A DNA stretch of 64,000 nt from Oasisia sp. SBJ-2009 (taxonomy: Eukaryota; Annelida; Polychaeta; Sabellida; Siboglinidae): positions 4,877,827-4,941,826 of the forward strand of contig OZ024857.1 of the NCBI GenBank assembly GCA_964017155.1, in the 5' to 3' direction. The notes beneath the pieces are model-generated. The model was not told where the DNA came from. It saw nothing but the letters and a program-made list of their open reading frames with translations, and made no database searches. Shown here piece after piece: positions 51,813 to 63,599 of this stretch. Made by a program: the position numbers and the translations under genes. Positions within the stretch are counted from its first letter, which is position 1, and each line of letters begins with the position of its first letter.

Positions 51813-54572
51813 TCGTCTATCGCACTTGAAATATCGTGATTTTCATACGTGTTTGTGTGAATACATTTTGTGTTTCGACACGTGTTTACCGCACGTGAAA
51901 TCATGTCAAACCCACATTTTCATTCGACGCATTGATGATACCAAGATATCAGACAGGGCAGTCTTGGCCTTTAGCCTTAGGGTGGTCAAAATTAATCCCC
52001 AATTGGACGAGCTGCCATAAATCTTCACTGTACACAAGATGGGGGTCCCAAAGGTGTTGAACATTTTTCGCGGCTTTCAAAATATCTGGATCACATTAAG
52101 TATTAACATTATCGGGGTTTACCAAAACGTTGAAAGACGGGGCGGAGATGATCACAATTTCGGTACCGACTACCGTCAATTTGTGCTTACATTACACTGG
52201 ACACTAGAAAACGTTGTTTAATCAAAAAGAGTAAGAGCATGGTTCATGAATGGTTCCAGTCACCACACACAGACGGCTTTCTACCAGACAAGGGGACCAT
52301 TGAGTTTTACTAAAAAGAAACCACTGGTACCAGAATCAAGTAAATATAGGGTACCCTGGTACTTCAATATACTTAGGGTTCGGGTACTTTTGTGAGGCCT
52401 GGGCCTTCAAGGGCCCTAGGCACGTACCAGTAGTGCCTATTGGTTAATCTGTGTCTGCTCTCACTGTCAAGAAACGGGTGACGACGTAAATTACACTCCA
52501 CATAAGACTACATCAAATTTCTTAAAATGAAGTGTAAAACTAGAATCAGTATAAGTATTTATTTACCTACAGCAACCGTCTATTACATACAACATGGTTA
52601 AGTCACATAAGATGTAATATCACTCAGAGCACACGTACATGCAAACATACATTATATGCATTATGAAGCATTTCTCATTCGGGATAAGAAAAGACCAGCA
52701 ATATGTATATATTATATTCTTTGATTACATCACTGAATAATGACAAGTCTCTCACCCACTGGCATACACATAACAATGAAATACAGGCATTCTTTAGAGC
52801 GATACATGTGATTAGTGCAATTATCAAAATATTGTTACTCCTACATTACAGTTGCTCACAGGATCTGTAAAATGGCCAAAGAGGCAAAATAGCTACCACA
52901 GCTGCATTTGTAACAAAGCGTAAATTTACTATGATTACACTGAATGTGATAAGAAACTACGTAATCCTCAAATTTACAGATGGCATTATTTGTACGAAAC
53001 AACGCTGCTAAACATTACACTGCTAATCCTTTGGTTTATCAATACCATTTGTAGTCACCAATATCGTTAATCGCTTGGGACAGTTACGTAAATACAGTGT
53101 TCATGCAACTCATAACTGTCACACTACCCTGTTGTCGCAAATGTATACCACGTCAGCTTATAATGCCACAAATGACGTCACCACAACAGAGTTTCTTAAT
53201 TACTGTCAACATGTGCTTACATTACACATCTCTACAAGTAAATGTTCTTTAATCAAAAACAGTAACAGCATATTTCAGGAATGGTTTCAGTTACGACACG
53301 CAGAAGGCATTCAGTCAGATTAGGGCACTATTTTGCTAACGCTGTTATGAGCTCGTAAATATGGTTTTCAACTTTAAAATCAATTTTGATCCTTAACCGA
53401 TCTTGACTACTTGAAAACTGTCAGCACCATGAAGCACCAGTGGAACACCAACACTGGTGTATTGTGGAAATAGTGTCCTTGGTAATATGGCAAAGAATAT
53501 TTGGATTTAAAAAAATCATTTAATTTTACAATGGAATTTAATGATGAATTTTGTCTTAGAGCTCGTTATCTTAGTGAAAGGGTCCATTGAGATTTTTATC
53601 AAGCACAGTCAGTGCCAGAAAGCACTACAAACTGTAATTTTTACAATTACTGATCTCTGTTATAACTTGACAACACTGTGACATGTTTTTCTATCTTGTT
53701 TTTAAGCCATGATTCTAGACACTGGCGCAAGGGCATCATCTATTTTAATGACATGCCATTAAATTATATATACCCAAACATTAGCAGACTAAAACTTCTA
53801 TAAGTAAATGTTTCACTGATACATCAGTACATTATATCCATTCAGATGTTCAAATTTTGAAATGTGAGAGTAATATTTTGTGAAATGCATAAAAATGCAT
53901 TTTCAAACTATAGTGATATGTTATAACTTAATCATTTTTATCAAGACAGTTTTCCAATCAAGAAAACATAACATGATATAATTTTATCATGATAGGGTTT
54001 GCTAGTTTTTTCATAAAATCATTTCGTAATGAAACCATTCCCTTATCTCTTGAAACTTCATGACAAATCACAAAGAATAACAAACAAGCAAGTCTCCATT
54101 GTCACAAAGAAGAATGACAGGATGATAAAATCACATGACTTGTCCAGTGTGACGTTCACAATGTGAGGAGTAGAATTAGTAAGATCAAACATTCCTATTC
54201 CTGTTTATTGACGTCCTACTATGGATCAGGTACCATTGCCCGAATAGGCCAACAGTGCTACACATATGAACACAACCTGAACCTGTGTTAACAAGTCAAT
54301 TTTCAAACAGATCATAAATCCTATAAGTCTGTAAATGAAATAGCACTTTGGATATTTATAAATATGTCCCGGAAATACCGATACGTGCAGTGACGTAGCT
54401 AGAACATGTGATTTTAAGTTTAAAAGCACCGAGAGATCAACATCATCATATTATTTCAGTATGTAAGTTGATTCCGGGTTATGTTAGTGTCATATTCATT
54501 CTGATCACTGGATCTGCATTCAACTGAGCTACGAGGACTGCTACTGTCCTTATCACTCTCACAGTGAGCTGC
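51813..54572. other. No gene recognised; degenerate low-copy repeats
   Basis: 2.7 kb without a convincing exon. About 52,175-52,310 and 53,205-53,335 are related (TGTGCTTACATTACAC..., TTTAATCAAAAA..AGTAA.AGCAT, GAATGGTT.CAGT) in the same orientation. A third, weaker relative lies near 53,560-53,630. These look like dispersed repeat fragments. Confidence 0.5.
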
Positions 54573-54619
54573 TCTCTCTTGTCATGTGACCATAACCAAT
54601 GTCACATGACAACAGAGAG
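54573..54619. repeat. Hairpin around TCATGTGAC / GTCACATGA
   Basis: CTCTCTTGTCATGTGAC and GTCACATGACAACAGAGAG are inverted with one extra base, with a 10-bp loop. It lies about 1.1 kb downstream of the MOB3 stop, possibly within the 3' UTR or beyond it. ATTAAA on the minus strand occurs at 55,163-55,158; the first AATAAA is at 54,209-54,204. Confidence 0.7.
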
Positions 54620-55687
54620 TAGTGCACACGAGGGCCCTGACAGATCCCACAAGAATCCAGTACAACACAATGCAGCCAAATACAGAACATTTCCACTTCC
54701 ATGGCAAAACCAGGCCACCGAGAAACACACTTTTTCGATGCTATTTGGAATCTGATAAAAATGCACTGAACATACACGTTGTGTCATTAACCATTCTCAT
54801 AGGTAGGTCACTTACAGTATACTTGGTAACAACAGCTATATAAAGTCCTTTTCATGATTAGAAACTGCAACATCACATGTTATCATTCAGACCATTTGAG
54901 TTACTCTTCAAAGTTTCAATAATACAGCTTGTAGCCCAATAATAAATTTACATTAAATAATTTCCAGCCAACATTTCCTTATGCCAATGTGATGTCATGG
55001 AGCACAGTCAGCACTGAAGTGCTGTTATTAGCTACAATACAAATGCTCATTGCAAATGACAGAGAAGACACATCTTGCCAGTATTGCTTTCAGAATTTAT
55101 GCTCCTGTTTGGGCATCTGAATTTTTGTACACTGCTGGATATAATATGTTGTGTATTTTTAATCTGACATGATCCAACAGCACCAATTCGAACCCAATAA
55201 AATCAACCCTCATATACATACTAACATTTTCGCTTGGGAAAGCCCGACATCCATATATTGTATTTACTACCCAATATTCAATAGTTTTCATACGATTGAT
55301 ACGAATACAAACCTTTCTAAACTGGAATTTACAAAATATTACACATCTTTGTGATTTAAAGTTGATAACATTATCCCAAAACAGTAAATCAGCGTTTAGT
55401 AATTGTTAGTAATTGTTAGAATTTTCCTTACGTATGGTTAATTCATGTCTCAGTTACAAATACTGACAAGTGTACAACTTTAACACGCCTTCAGAAACTT
55501 CTTCAGTGGTCCAAGCCAAACTCAATAAACACTTCACTGTAGCTGCTGAAATGTTGTCGCAGAGAAAAACATCTGACAGTTGATTCTTCTCAATATGCGT
55601 TCATGTCCACTGCATGTGACGTCCAGTCTTTGTAAGGTGACCCCAGCATGTGACTACCATCTCCCAGTTCTCTTCCGACATCACGGA

Positions 55688-58600
55688 TCAACGACAAAGC
55701 TTCGCTGTCAGCTGTTTCTGAATACAAAAAGGTAACACTAATTAAGAAAAATACATTTTATTTCAGCAAATGTCAGAAATTTATTGTAATTTTACTCACA
55801 TTTGTAAAACCAATTTCAAGGCATGCACGATGTGCTGCACATTATACAGGGATCATAATTATTACCTTCATTTTATAAGTCATCAATAAAAAATATTACA
55901 CTAATAACGTCAAAATGAATCATTTGTAAATGGTAATGGATTAAAATCTATATATTGGCAAAATCTCCACCCACAAAAAAGACATACAGTGGAACCTCAT
56001 GTAGATATGTCAAGATTTCTTAGAAATAATAAAGTTTAAACATTTCAAACAAACAATCCAACGCTATTAGCAAACATTAATGAACACTTTAATTGGATGG
56101 ATAACTATTGTGCCTTGCTTACATATTTATAGACACAGCAATTTTGTTTGATGTTGGTATATTTAATCATTTGGCACACAGCAATTGGGATATGAACACT
56201 GTCGCTGTTTGGTAGTTTTAGACAATGACAGCTATTAAATATCAACAAAGATGTCTGCAAGCCGAGTTCCGCAGGACTGGTTTAATACCTACCAGTGGTT
56301 CAAGCTCTTTCTTTTCAACAATGTTGAATTCTGTGACAAAGTAGTAGAAATGTTTGTAGCATGTATTCACGTGGGGTTCCTGCAAGAGAATCGCACCGTT
56401 ACACACAGCGAGACATGCGATTTAAATTAATACCTTTTTCAGGCTATGAAAAAATGAAATATAATGTTAAATAGTTTACACATTTAAGCTGAATTAAATA
56501 TAAATTCAGATTACACATGCACACAATGTATGTAAGATCATGCGTGAGCACACATAATGTGTGTGTCACACTCACACACACACCATACACACCAACTGAC
56601 CTACCCACCCACCAGACATGGGGTCAAATACATTTGTATTTGAAAGTATTTAAATACTTTTTTTAAAGTACCCCGGTATTTGTATTTGACATTTAGGAAT
56701 TGAAAGTATTTGTATTTAAATACTTTCCTAAAGTATTTGATATTTCAAATACTTTTCAAATACTTTTTCAAATACTTTGGGCATACATTTGGGTCAGTTT
56801 TTTCTCCCACTGTGTTTATGTAAGTTACTGCTATGGTAAATTAGCCAATGTGATATCAGTGACAGTCAGGGACTAAGCACTTAATTACACAGCTTAGCAC
56901 ATATGGGCACCAGTAAACCCTGGGCACCAGCTAGCTAGCCAATTCCCTTTGTGTGATAGAGGAAGAAGCCTGGCACTGGTTTATCAAGCCCTTTGTTCAA
57001 GCCAGGTATCCCCAATTAAATTAGCCACAGTGGACTTTGTTCAACATCACTGAGCCCAGTGTGCAGGGCAGCCTAATTTATACAGATGATAAATGGAGAA
57101 CCCAATTCAAGTCAGATCTTGTTAAGTGATCCTCAGTGAATGAATGGAAAGCTTGGCTGTGGGTTCTGTCCACATTGCCATGATTGTGTGAGAAGGGTGT
57201 GGAGAAATGATTAAAAGGAACATTGCATTCAATTAGCTTGCAGCAGGACTTTGCACTATCCCATATAAGTACTAACTTCCACCATCCTGGGTGATATAAC
57301 TGACAATTTTAGAAGTATACACTGGGCAGTAGCCAGATAGATAGTAGACCACTGAATGTAACCAGACAACTTAGACAATAGCAATAAACTAGATGAACTG
57401 CTTGATATATCGTTTTGTTTCTTTTACCTATATAGTCCTGAAAATGAAAAGTATTTGAAAAAGTATTTGAAATACTTTTCAAAAGTATTTGTATTTGTAT
57501 TTAAATACATTTGCATTTAAAAGTATTTGTATTTGAATCCCTCAAAAGTATTTGTATTTAAATACATTTCAATGTATTTGACCCCATGTCTGCCACACAC
57601 ACACACACACACAGAATGTGTAACTCTAGTTCAGATGACATAAATCATCTGTTCAGTGAAGACTCACAGCTCCCATCATGACGAGTTTCTCGAAGTGATG
57701 TATGTAGACGTGTACAAAGACGCGATACAGTCTCGTCAGGATCTTCTTCACTGTCGGGTAATAGTTCCTCGGGAACGGCACTCCTGGTGAGATGATGTAT
57801 ACATAATGTTTATTTCAGACAAAATGTCCATATGTATACATAAAACACGATATAAAATACAATACATAAAATAATCACAGGTCACAGGAAAAAGTAAATA
57901 GGCCATGAAAACAATTGAATAAGTATTAAAAATAATTATCAAAAATAGGGTACAATATAAATATCCTGAATACAATTAGGACTCTGGTAATTGTACATAA
58001 AACTGTCAAAATGTATATTGGTATGGAAGTAGTTAACCGAGGGTTTTAAGACTTTGAAGACGATATAAAAAGCTAAATATGGATGAAAAATTGAAAACAC
58101 ACCACCAGGTAACCATAATCACTATAATAAATACAACTCAAACATATATGTCAACACATTAGTTTCTAAAATACAATACTGTATAATAAATGTAAGATTC
58201 CAGTATAAACTATTACAAACTTACAAACTATTATTGCTGCAAAGCTGAAACATTTTAACACAAATGCAAGTAATCCTCTTAAAATGCACAACTATCAATG
58301 TGTACATATTTGTTAACAGTAATTATTACAAAAACAACAGCTGCAAATGAATCACAATTCCGGTTGACCAGTCTAGTAGAGTTTACCTGGGGTGACACGA
58401 CTCAAATTTGGTTTCGTGAGTTTGCAAAAAAACTGAAGAATTTAATAATCAATGGTTTTCATTTATCACACGCAAATTCAAGATCTTAAATTTCCTTTAA
58501 CTGTAGAGGCTTTCCTCTGAACGTTTCACGTTGACTTCTTGAAGAAGTCAAAGTGAAACATTCAGACGAAAGCCTCTACAGGTAAAAAGAAATTTAAGAT

Positions 58601-60285
58601 CTTGAATTTGGATATGAAAAATGAAAACCATTGATTGGAAAAGAACTATCCTGAGAAATCTTCAGTAATCTGATTTTTTTTGGTGTGTTTTGTGCTAGTT
58701 AAAATCCACCGACCCCACTAATATAATTGATGGCATAAAAAATATATATATTGAGCAACACAAAATGGCTTCCAAAACCCATGCAACCGACATTATTCAA
58801 CATGCCTTCCAGTTGTGATATATGCAACAGCATCAGCATGCATTAATATCTGCTCAACATGATAGGTCACGCCACTGTAGTTATGTATTTATCCTGCAAT
58901 ACACGGTAACGACCAAACCTGCACCCAACCAAACCATCCCCCTTCCAAACCACCCCATCTACATTACACATAACATACACCTACCAACTGTAAGAGGAAA
59001 GAGTTCCTCATTGTTGATCTGTGATTCCACCCACTCCATTAACAGGCCGATGTACTGAGGCGCTGGCAACTTGGTCGGCTTCTTGTAGTGGATGCCATCA
59101 CACCAGTGGTACTCATACCTAACACACAAGACAACACGTTAATAAACACATGCTTCTTGTAGTGGATGCCATCACACCAGTGGTACTCATACCTAACACA
59201 CAAGACAACACGTTAATAAACACATGCTTCTTGTAGTGGATGCCATCACACCAGTGGTACTCATACCTAACACACAAGACAACACGTTAATAAACACATG
59301 CTTCTTGTATTGGATGCCATCACACCAGTGGTACTCATACCTAACACACAAGACAACACGTTAATAAACACATGCTTCTTGTAGTGGATGCCATCACACC
59401 AGTGATACTCATACCTAACACACAAGACAACACGTTAATAAACACATGCTTCTTGTATTGGATGCCATCACACCAGTGGTACTCATACCTAACACACAAG
59501 ACAACACGTTAATAAACACATGCTTCTTGTAGTGGATGCCATCACACCAGTGATACTCATACCTAACACACAAGACAACACGTTAATAAACACATGCTTC
59601 TTGTAGTGGATGCCATCACACCAGTGATACTCATACCTAACACACAAGACAACACGTTAATAAACACATGCTTCTTGTAGTGGATGCCATCACACCAGTG
59701 ATACTCATACCTAACACACAAGACAACACGTTAATAAACACATGCTTCTTGTAGTGGATGCCATCACACCAGTGATACTCATACCTAACACACAAGACAA
59801 CACGTTAATAAACACATGCTTCTTGTAGTGGATGCCATCACACCAGTGGTACTCATACCTAACACACAAGACAACACGTTAATAAACACATGCTTCTTGT
59901 AGTGGATGCCATCACACCAGTGGTACTCATACCTAACACACAAGACAAGACAGGCTTCATCGTCTTTCCAAGATGGCATCTTCAGTATGACTGGAGAAGA
60001 CATCTCCGAAAGACAAAAGTCTACAGGTTTTTAAACGAGCTACCTTGAATTTGTTCAACAGTCAAACCTAAGTAGAGCCTGAAAGCTGTTTGTGGCAGAA
60101 CTAATCGAGCCAGAAACTAATATTGCAAGCAATAAATTTACACAGGATTTCAATCAATTTTTTTTACAATGGTGATGACATATATTACACTGTACAGTCT
60201 GTACCTTAACCAACAATGTTCTCATAATGTGCATTTGATTATCAACTAAATACCAGGGTAGCATGATATATGCCAGATTAATCTG

Positions 60286-60338
<53 letters not shown>

Positions 60339-63300
60339 TGTCTTGTTTAAACATTTCATCTGAGTCCAATGCTGCAGAGATTTATTGCAAGTAAGGTAAT
60401 AAAAAACATACAAACTATGCAGTTATTATTTTTAATTTGTTTAATAAAATATCAGCCAACTATCATACTGTAATATTACACAGTAAGTCAGTAACACATG
60501 ATAAGTTGATAATCCCTTTGTTGATAAACATCTATACAAAAACATGAAATGAAAAATATTCCTGTATTCTGTAGAAAGGTGAATGGAGAAGAACTTACTT
60601 TGGTCCGCCAGACATCGTGGGACAAGTGCGTTCTGTACAGAACTCACACACTATGCCATAGATGACGTTGATTCGGTTGAAGAAATCCACCACTGCAACA
60701 GAAATACAGAGAAATAATGAGTGAGTAACCAGCAACATGACAAGTTCTGCAGTTCTCAGTCATTCGCCATTTCTTTCTGCTTTCATGCACGTGCACTCAT
60801 ACATGCAATTGCAAGCGTACACACCAACCATATTGGATCTCCACGTCTGTGCGTGGTCTGTTACTGCTGAGTGCTGACTACATGCCGTACATGGCAAAGT
60901 TGGACAGGCTGGTTTGGTACAATTAGTTGTTTCAGTAAAAAAAAAATGTCTAACAATATGTAATCATGTATGATTAATATTTTTGTTTAGTTAATGTGAC
61001 ACTATTTCTTTATTCATGAAAATATTTTTTAATTCCTTGACCCAGTTTAAATAACATATTGAAACAAAAACGTTGTCTTTAGGCAACGTTTTGAAAATCT
61101 ACACCAACAATCAATTCAAAAACACTTCGACAATGTTTACAATGATTAACAAGGAGGCGTATCACGTGGTTTCATATTCTGATAATTAGTCTTCCTTAAA
61201 TAAGCCAGGAAGTCACCAGTCACAGGTAAACAGTAGTGGTATCACATTACATGATCAATGAGACACAGTAAAATTGTAAATACAGGTGCAAACATACACA
61301 ACATCCCATTGTATCCTGACCATCTGCACAAGTCTTTGTTGCTCACAGGGTGACTCCAGGCTTCATTAAATATACCACTGTACATAGAGGTTAGGGTCTA
61401 CCGCCCTGTTTCAATAATTCCTACAGCCACACACACATGTACTAAGCTTGGCTGCATTATTAACTGGCTAAGCCAGCTGTCACTATTGTCTGAGCACCAT
61501 ATAAAGCCATATGACATTTAAGACAAGACATTGAGAAATGAGTACGAACCATGCACAGCCAACCAGTCGTTGAGATCCTCATTTGGTGGTAGTCGAACAA
61601 CCTGCTTCAGGTTAATCCCAGAATGTAACGATGCATTTGCTTTCTTGTGCAGGTCATAACGCAGTGTGCCTTCTGGAAAGCCATTCTTCTTCCTCTGTCG
61701 AAAGGTCTACAGCAAGAATTGTTGGCAGTAGTTATTGGCAAAGATAAAGTGGTCATTTATTATATCAATTAAAATATACATAAAAAATGTAAATATATAC
61801 CAGAGTTTTATTCAGAACAAAATTGTTACCAGGCAAATTTGCTTTGGTAGACATATATTATGACCTGAAATAAATTATTTTTTTGGTTCCTTATTTTTTA
61901 CCCATTCACCACCAATATTTCTACCTGTCCACACTAAATTTTACCCATCCAAACGACAATCACTCTACAAATGTTCAGTTGTGATTTTTATAAATAAAGT
62001 AACTTACACAAGTTTGTTCATGGCTTGAAAGCTTAGCATACATAACTAACTAGGAACCAATACAGTAGAACACCTCTAAACCTACCACTCAAGTAAAACA
62101 ATGGAATGAATTCCGTTGGACTACAGAGTGAGCAACACCCACACGGAAAGTGGGAGGAGTTCTCCACATGCTATATATAACAGTGATAAATAATTCGCAA
62201 ATAGAATAAGGTTGCAAAATTTCCCGAGTATTTATCCAGAAATAATACCAAAATTTCCAGAATTTCACAAATAATAGTCAAATAATTATAATATATATTA
62301 TCTATAATATGCAATGAAATGACAATGCAAAATTTCCTAAATATTAATCAAATAATACCAAAATTAAATACACAACGCCCAAATTTCCCGAATAATAAGC
62401 AGAGTCGGCAAAGAACATGCAAGTAAGTCGAAGCAGATCACAACATTTCCCGAATAATGATGCAGAAATAATACCAAAATTATATATATATATATATATA
62501 TATAATACGCAAGTCAAAGCAGGGGTCATCAACGACTCGACGATATCCTCCCACATCAGGACGGACGATTCGGCCCATATAACCGACACACGTTGCAGGC
62601 GCCAATGTGAGCACAAGCAAGCCGAACTTCAACGATTGCAGAAACGATTCAACCCAATGGAGCCGAATCTGTTTTGGGCTGAATCATCCGTCTCCCAGTG
62701 GAATAAGGTCAGAATTCAGCAGGGCTTTATGCAGGACAAAATTATTGCCAGTCACACCTGTTTTGGTGGATGTTAACTGTTAAGCCAGTTTACAAACTTT
62801 AAAATGTGTCTGATGACCTGAAATGGACACATACACATGTGACACCATTTACACTAACTGACAATATCTATGGGTGAACAGGTCTCTGCATAATGCATCT
62901 GCCTGGATGTGCCAGTCGCAATGCAGTTGTTGTTGTAATATTGTGCAGGAGCTATAAAGTGTTTAGTTATGTTGTTTATTTGTATATGCCAGGTGTAGTT
63001 CTACACATCAAAGGACTTTGTAATTGATACTTCATGATCACAAAAAACATAAATTACTTTAAACCATGTACACAGACAACAAAATGTCATTTCTATATTA
63101 ATTATGCATTTATTATGTAATGTTTTAATATCTACAATATCCCTCCGTATCAAAGCGCAAGACTACAGCCTAGCCCTAGTCCTAATCAATCAATTGTGAT
63201 TATTACAGAGGCCTTATATTATGCCCAAATATTATTATGGCTATTTATTTATGGCAAGAATAATCAATGATTGCGGGCCTAAATTGAACTAACTCTAAGC

Positions 63301-63530
63301 CATAGACTTATTTTAAAAAGTTTAATTTTTAATGATTGCGTGCACTGCACTGACTGAAAGTGAAATTAATCATTAAATTAAGTGACGACACTGTTTCTAT
63401 TGTAATCATATACTGATGAATGATGTAGTAATCAATATAGCTGAGTGAATTATTAATGCTATTCAACCTGTCATGTAAACAACAAACATACCTTGTCTCT
63501 TTGAAAGAAGGATACAAAGTTGCTGGCCAT
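55688..63530 (-). CDS. MOB3: MOB3 (Mob/phocein-family kinase-activator-like adaptor)
   Basis: Seven exons: 63,492-63,530; 61,550-61,706; 60,599-60,692; 58,985-59,118; 57,668-57,783; 56,293-56,379; 55,688-55,717. All introns are GT-AG and phases agree, giving 218 aa (MOB3 is normally ~217). The Mob fold is complete: [17 protein letters not shown], zinc ligands C84, C89, H166 and H171 ([16 protein letters not shown]), [35 protein letters not shown] and a basic C-terminus KLCR. LHKKA, LLMEW and [12 protein letters not shown] point to MOB3 over MOB1, MOB2 or MOB4. MOB proteins are zinc-binding cytoplasmic adaptors; MOB3 differs from MOB1 in not clearly activating LATS/NDR kinases. The start context is good (AAACATGG). 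Exon 4's 5' edge is amplified in intron 3. No damage seen. Confidence 0.95.
56613..57592. mobile_element. hAT-like non-autonomous element, 980 bp, in MOB3 intron 5
   Basis: Terminal inverted repeats CAGACATGGGGTCAAATACA (56,613) and the complement ending CCCCATGTCTG (57,592) are followed by subterminal AAGTATTTGTATTTAAATAC arrays in both ends. Flanks CCACCCAC (56,605-56,612) and CCACACAC (57,593-57,600) match 7 of 8, fitting an 8-bp hAT duplication, though both lie in CA-rich DNA. The 5'-CAG terminus also suits hAT. The interior has no transposase. Confidence 0.75.
57593..57612. repeat. Short (CA)n tract
   Basis: CA dinucleotides directly beyond the hAT-like element. Related CA-rich sequence lies on its other side (about 56,560-56,592), so the element inserted in a CA-rich stretch. 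Confidence 0.9.
58447..58636. mobile_element. 190-bp foldback palindrome in MOB3 intron 4
   Basis: Arms of ~95 bp run AATCAATGGTTTTCATTT...GTAGAGGCTTTC...GACTTCTT and back to AAAACCATTGATT, meeting at CTTCTTGAAGAAG with almost no spacer. A few mismatches are present. It is a small foldback/MITE. A target-site duplication is not evident. Confidence 0.8.
59079..59949 (-). repeat. 74-bp tandem array duplicating the intron 3/exon 4 splice boundary of MOB3
   Basis: Unit starts at 59,079 and every 74 bp to 59,893 (11 full copies plus a 57-bp partial). On the minus strand each unit has the last 34 nt of intron 3 (branch-like ATTAAC, pyrimidine/G tract, TTAG) and the first 40 nt of exon 4 (GTATGAGTACCACTGG...), so the 3' splice site exists 12 times. 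Only two variable sites were noticed: TAC/TAT (silent) and CAC/CAA (His to Gln). Only the innermost copy (59,079-59,118) continues into the full exon. Since 74 is not a multiple of 3, retaining extra copies would shift the frame. Confidence 0.97.
60287..60339. repeat. (AT)n microsatellite in MOB3 intron 3
   Basis: About 50 bp of AT dinucleotides with a terminal TACATATATG. Confidence 0.97.
62215..62510. repeat. Degenerate repeats in MOB3 intron 1
   Basis: The phrases AAATTTCCCGAATAAT and AAATAATACCAAAATT recur three or four times at irregular intervals, ending in a short (TA)n (62,482-62,502). About 61,800-61,872 and 62,725-62,822 also share TTTAT.CAGGACAAAATT...TTTGGTGGA and ATGACCTGAAAT, suggesting a dispersed repeat. 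The plus-strand frame across this region is not supported as a gene. Confidence 0.6.
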
Positions 63531-63575
63531 GTTTTCAAAACACGGGAGCAAAGTCCAACAGAACAGTTAGTGGCT

Positions 63576-63599
63576 GCCCGTGTTTTCTATAGCACGGGC
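63576..63599 (-). promoter_or_regulatory. Hairpin in the probable MOB3 5' UTR
   Basis: On the minus strand GCCCGTG, a 10-nt loop and CACGGGC form a perfect 7-bp GC-rich stem 45 nt before the start codon. A second CCCGTG nearer the ATG could pair with the same arm. It would lie in the 5' UTR if transcription starts upstream of 63,600; the start site is not known. Confidence 0.5.

Noticed and set aside
59785..60003. 72-codon frame with two [17 protein letters not shown] segments
   Set aside because: It is the translated 74-bp array of copied exon 4 edge, not an independent gene.
62417..62776. 119-codon plus-strand frame
   Set aside because: It crosses a (TA)n tract (YIYIYIY) and intronic repeats; no family motif and on the opposite strand to MOB3.
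55688..63530. Assignment of the Mob gene to MOB1 or MOB4/phocein
   Set aside because: [22 protein letters not shown] and [11 protein letters not shown] match the MOB3 subgroup, and the length (218 aa) also fits MOB3.
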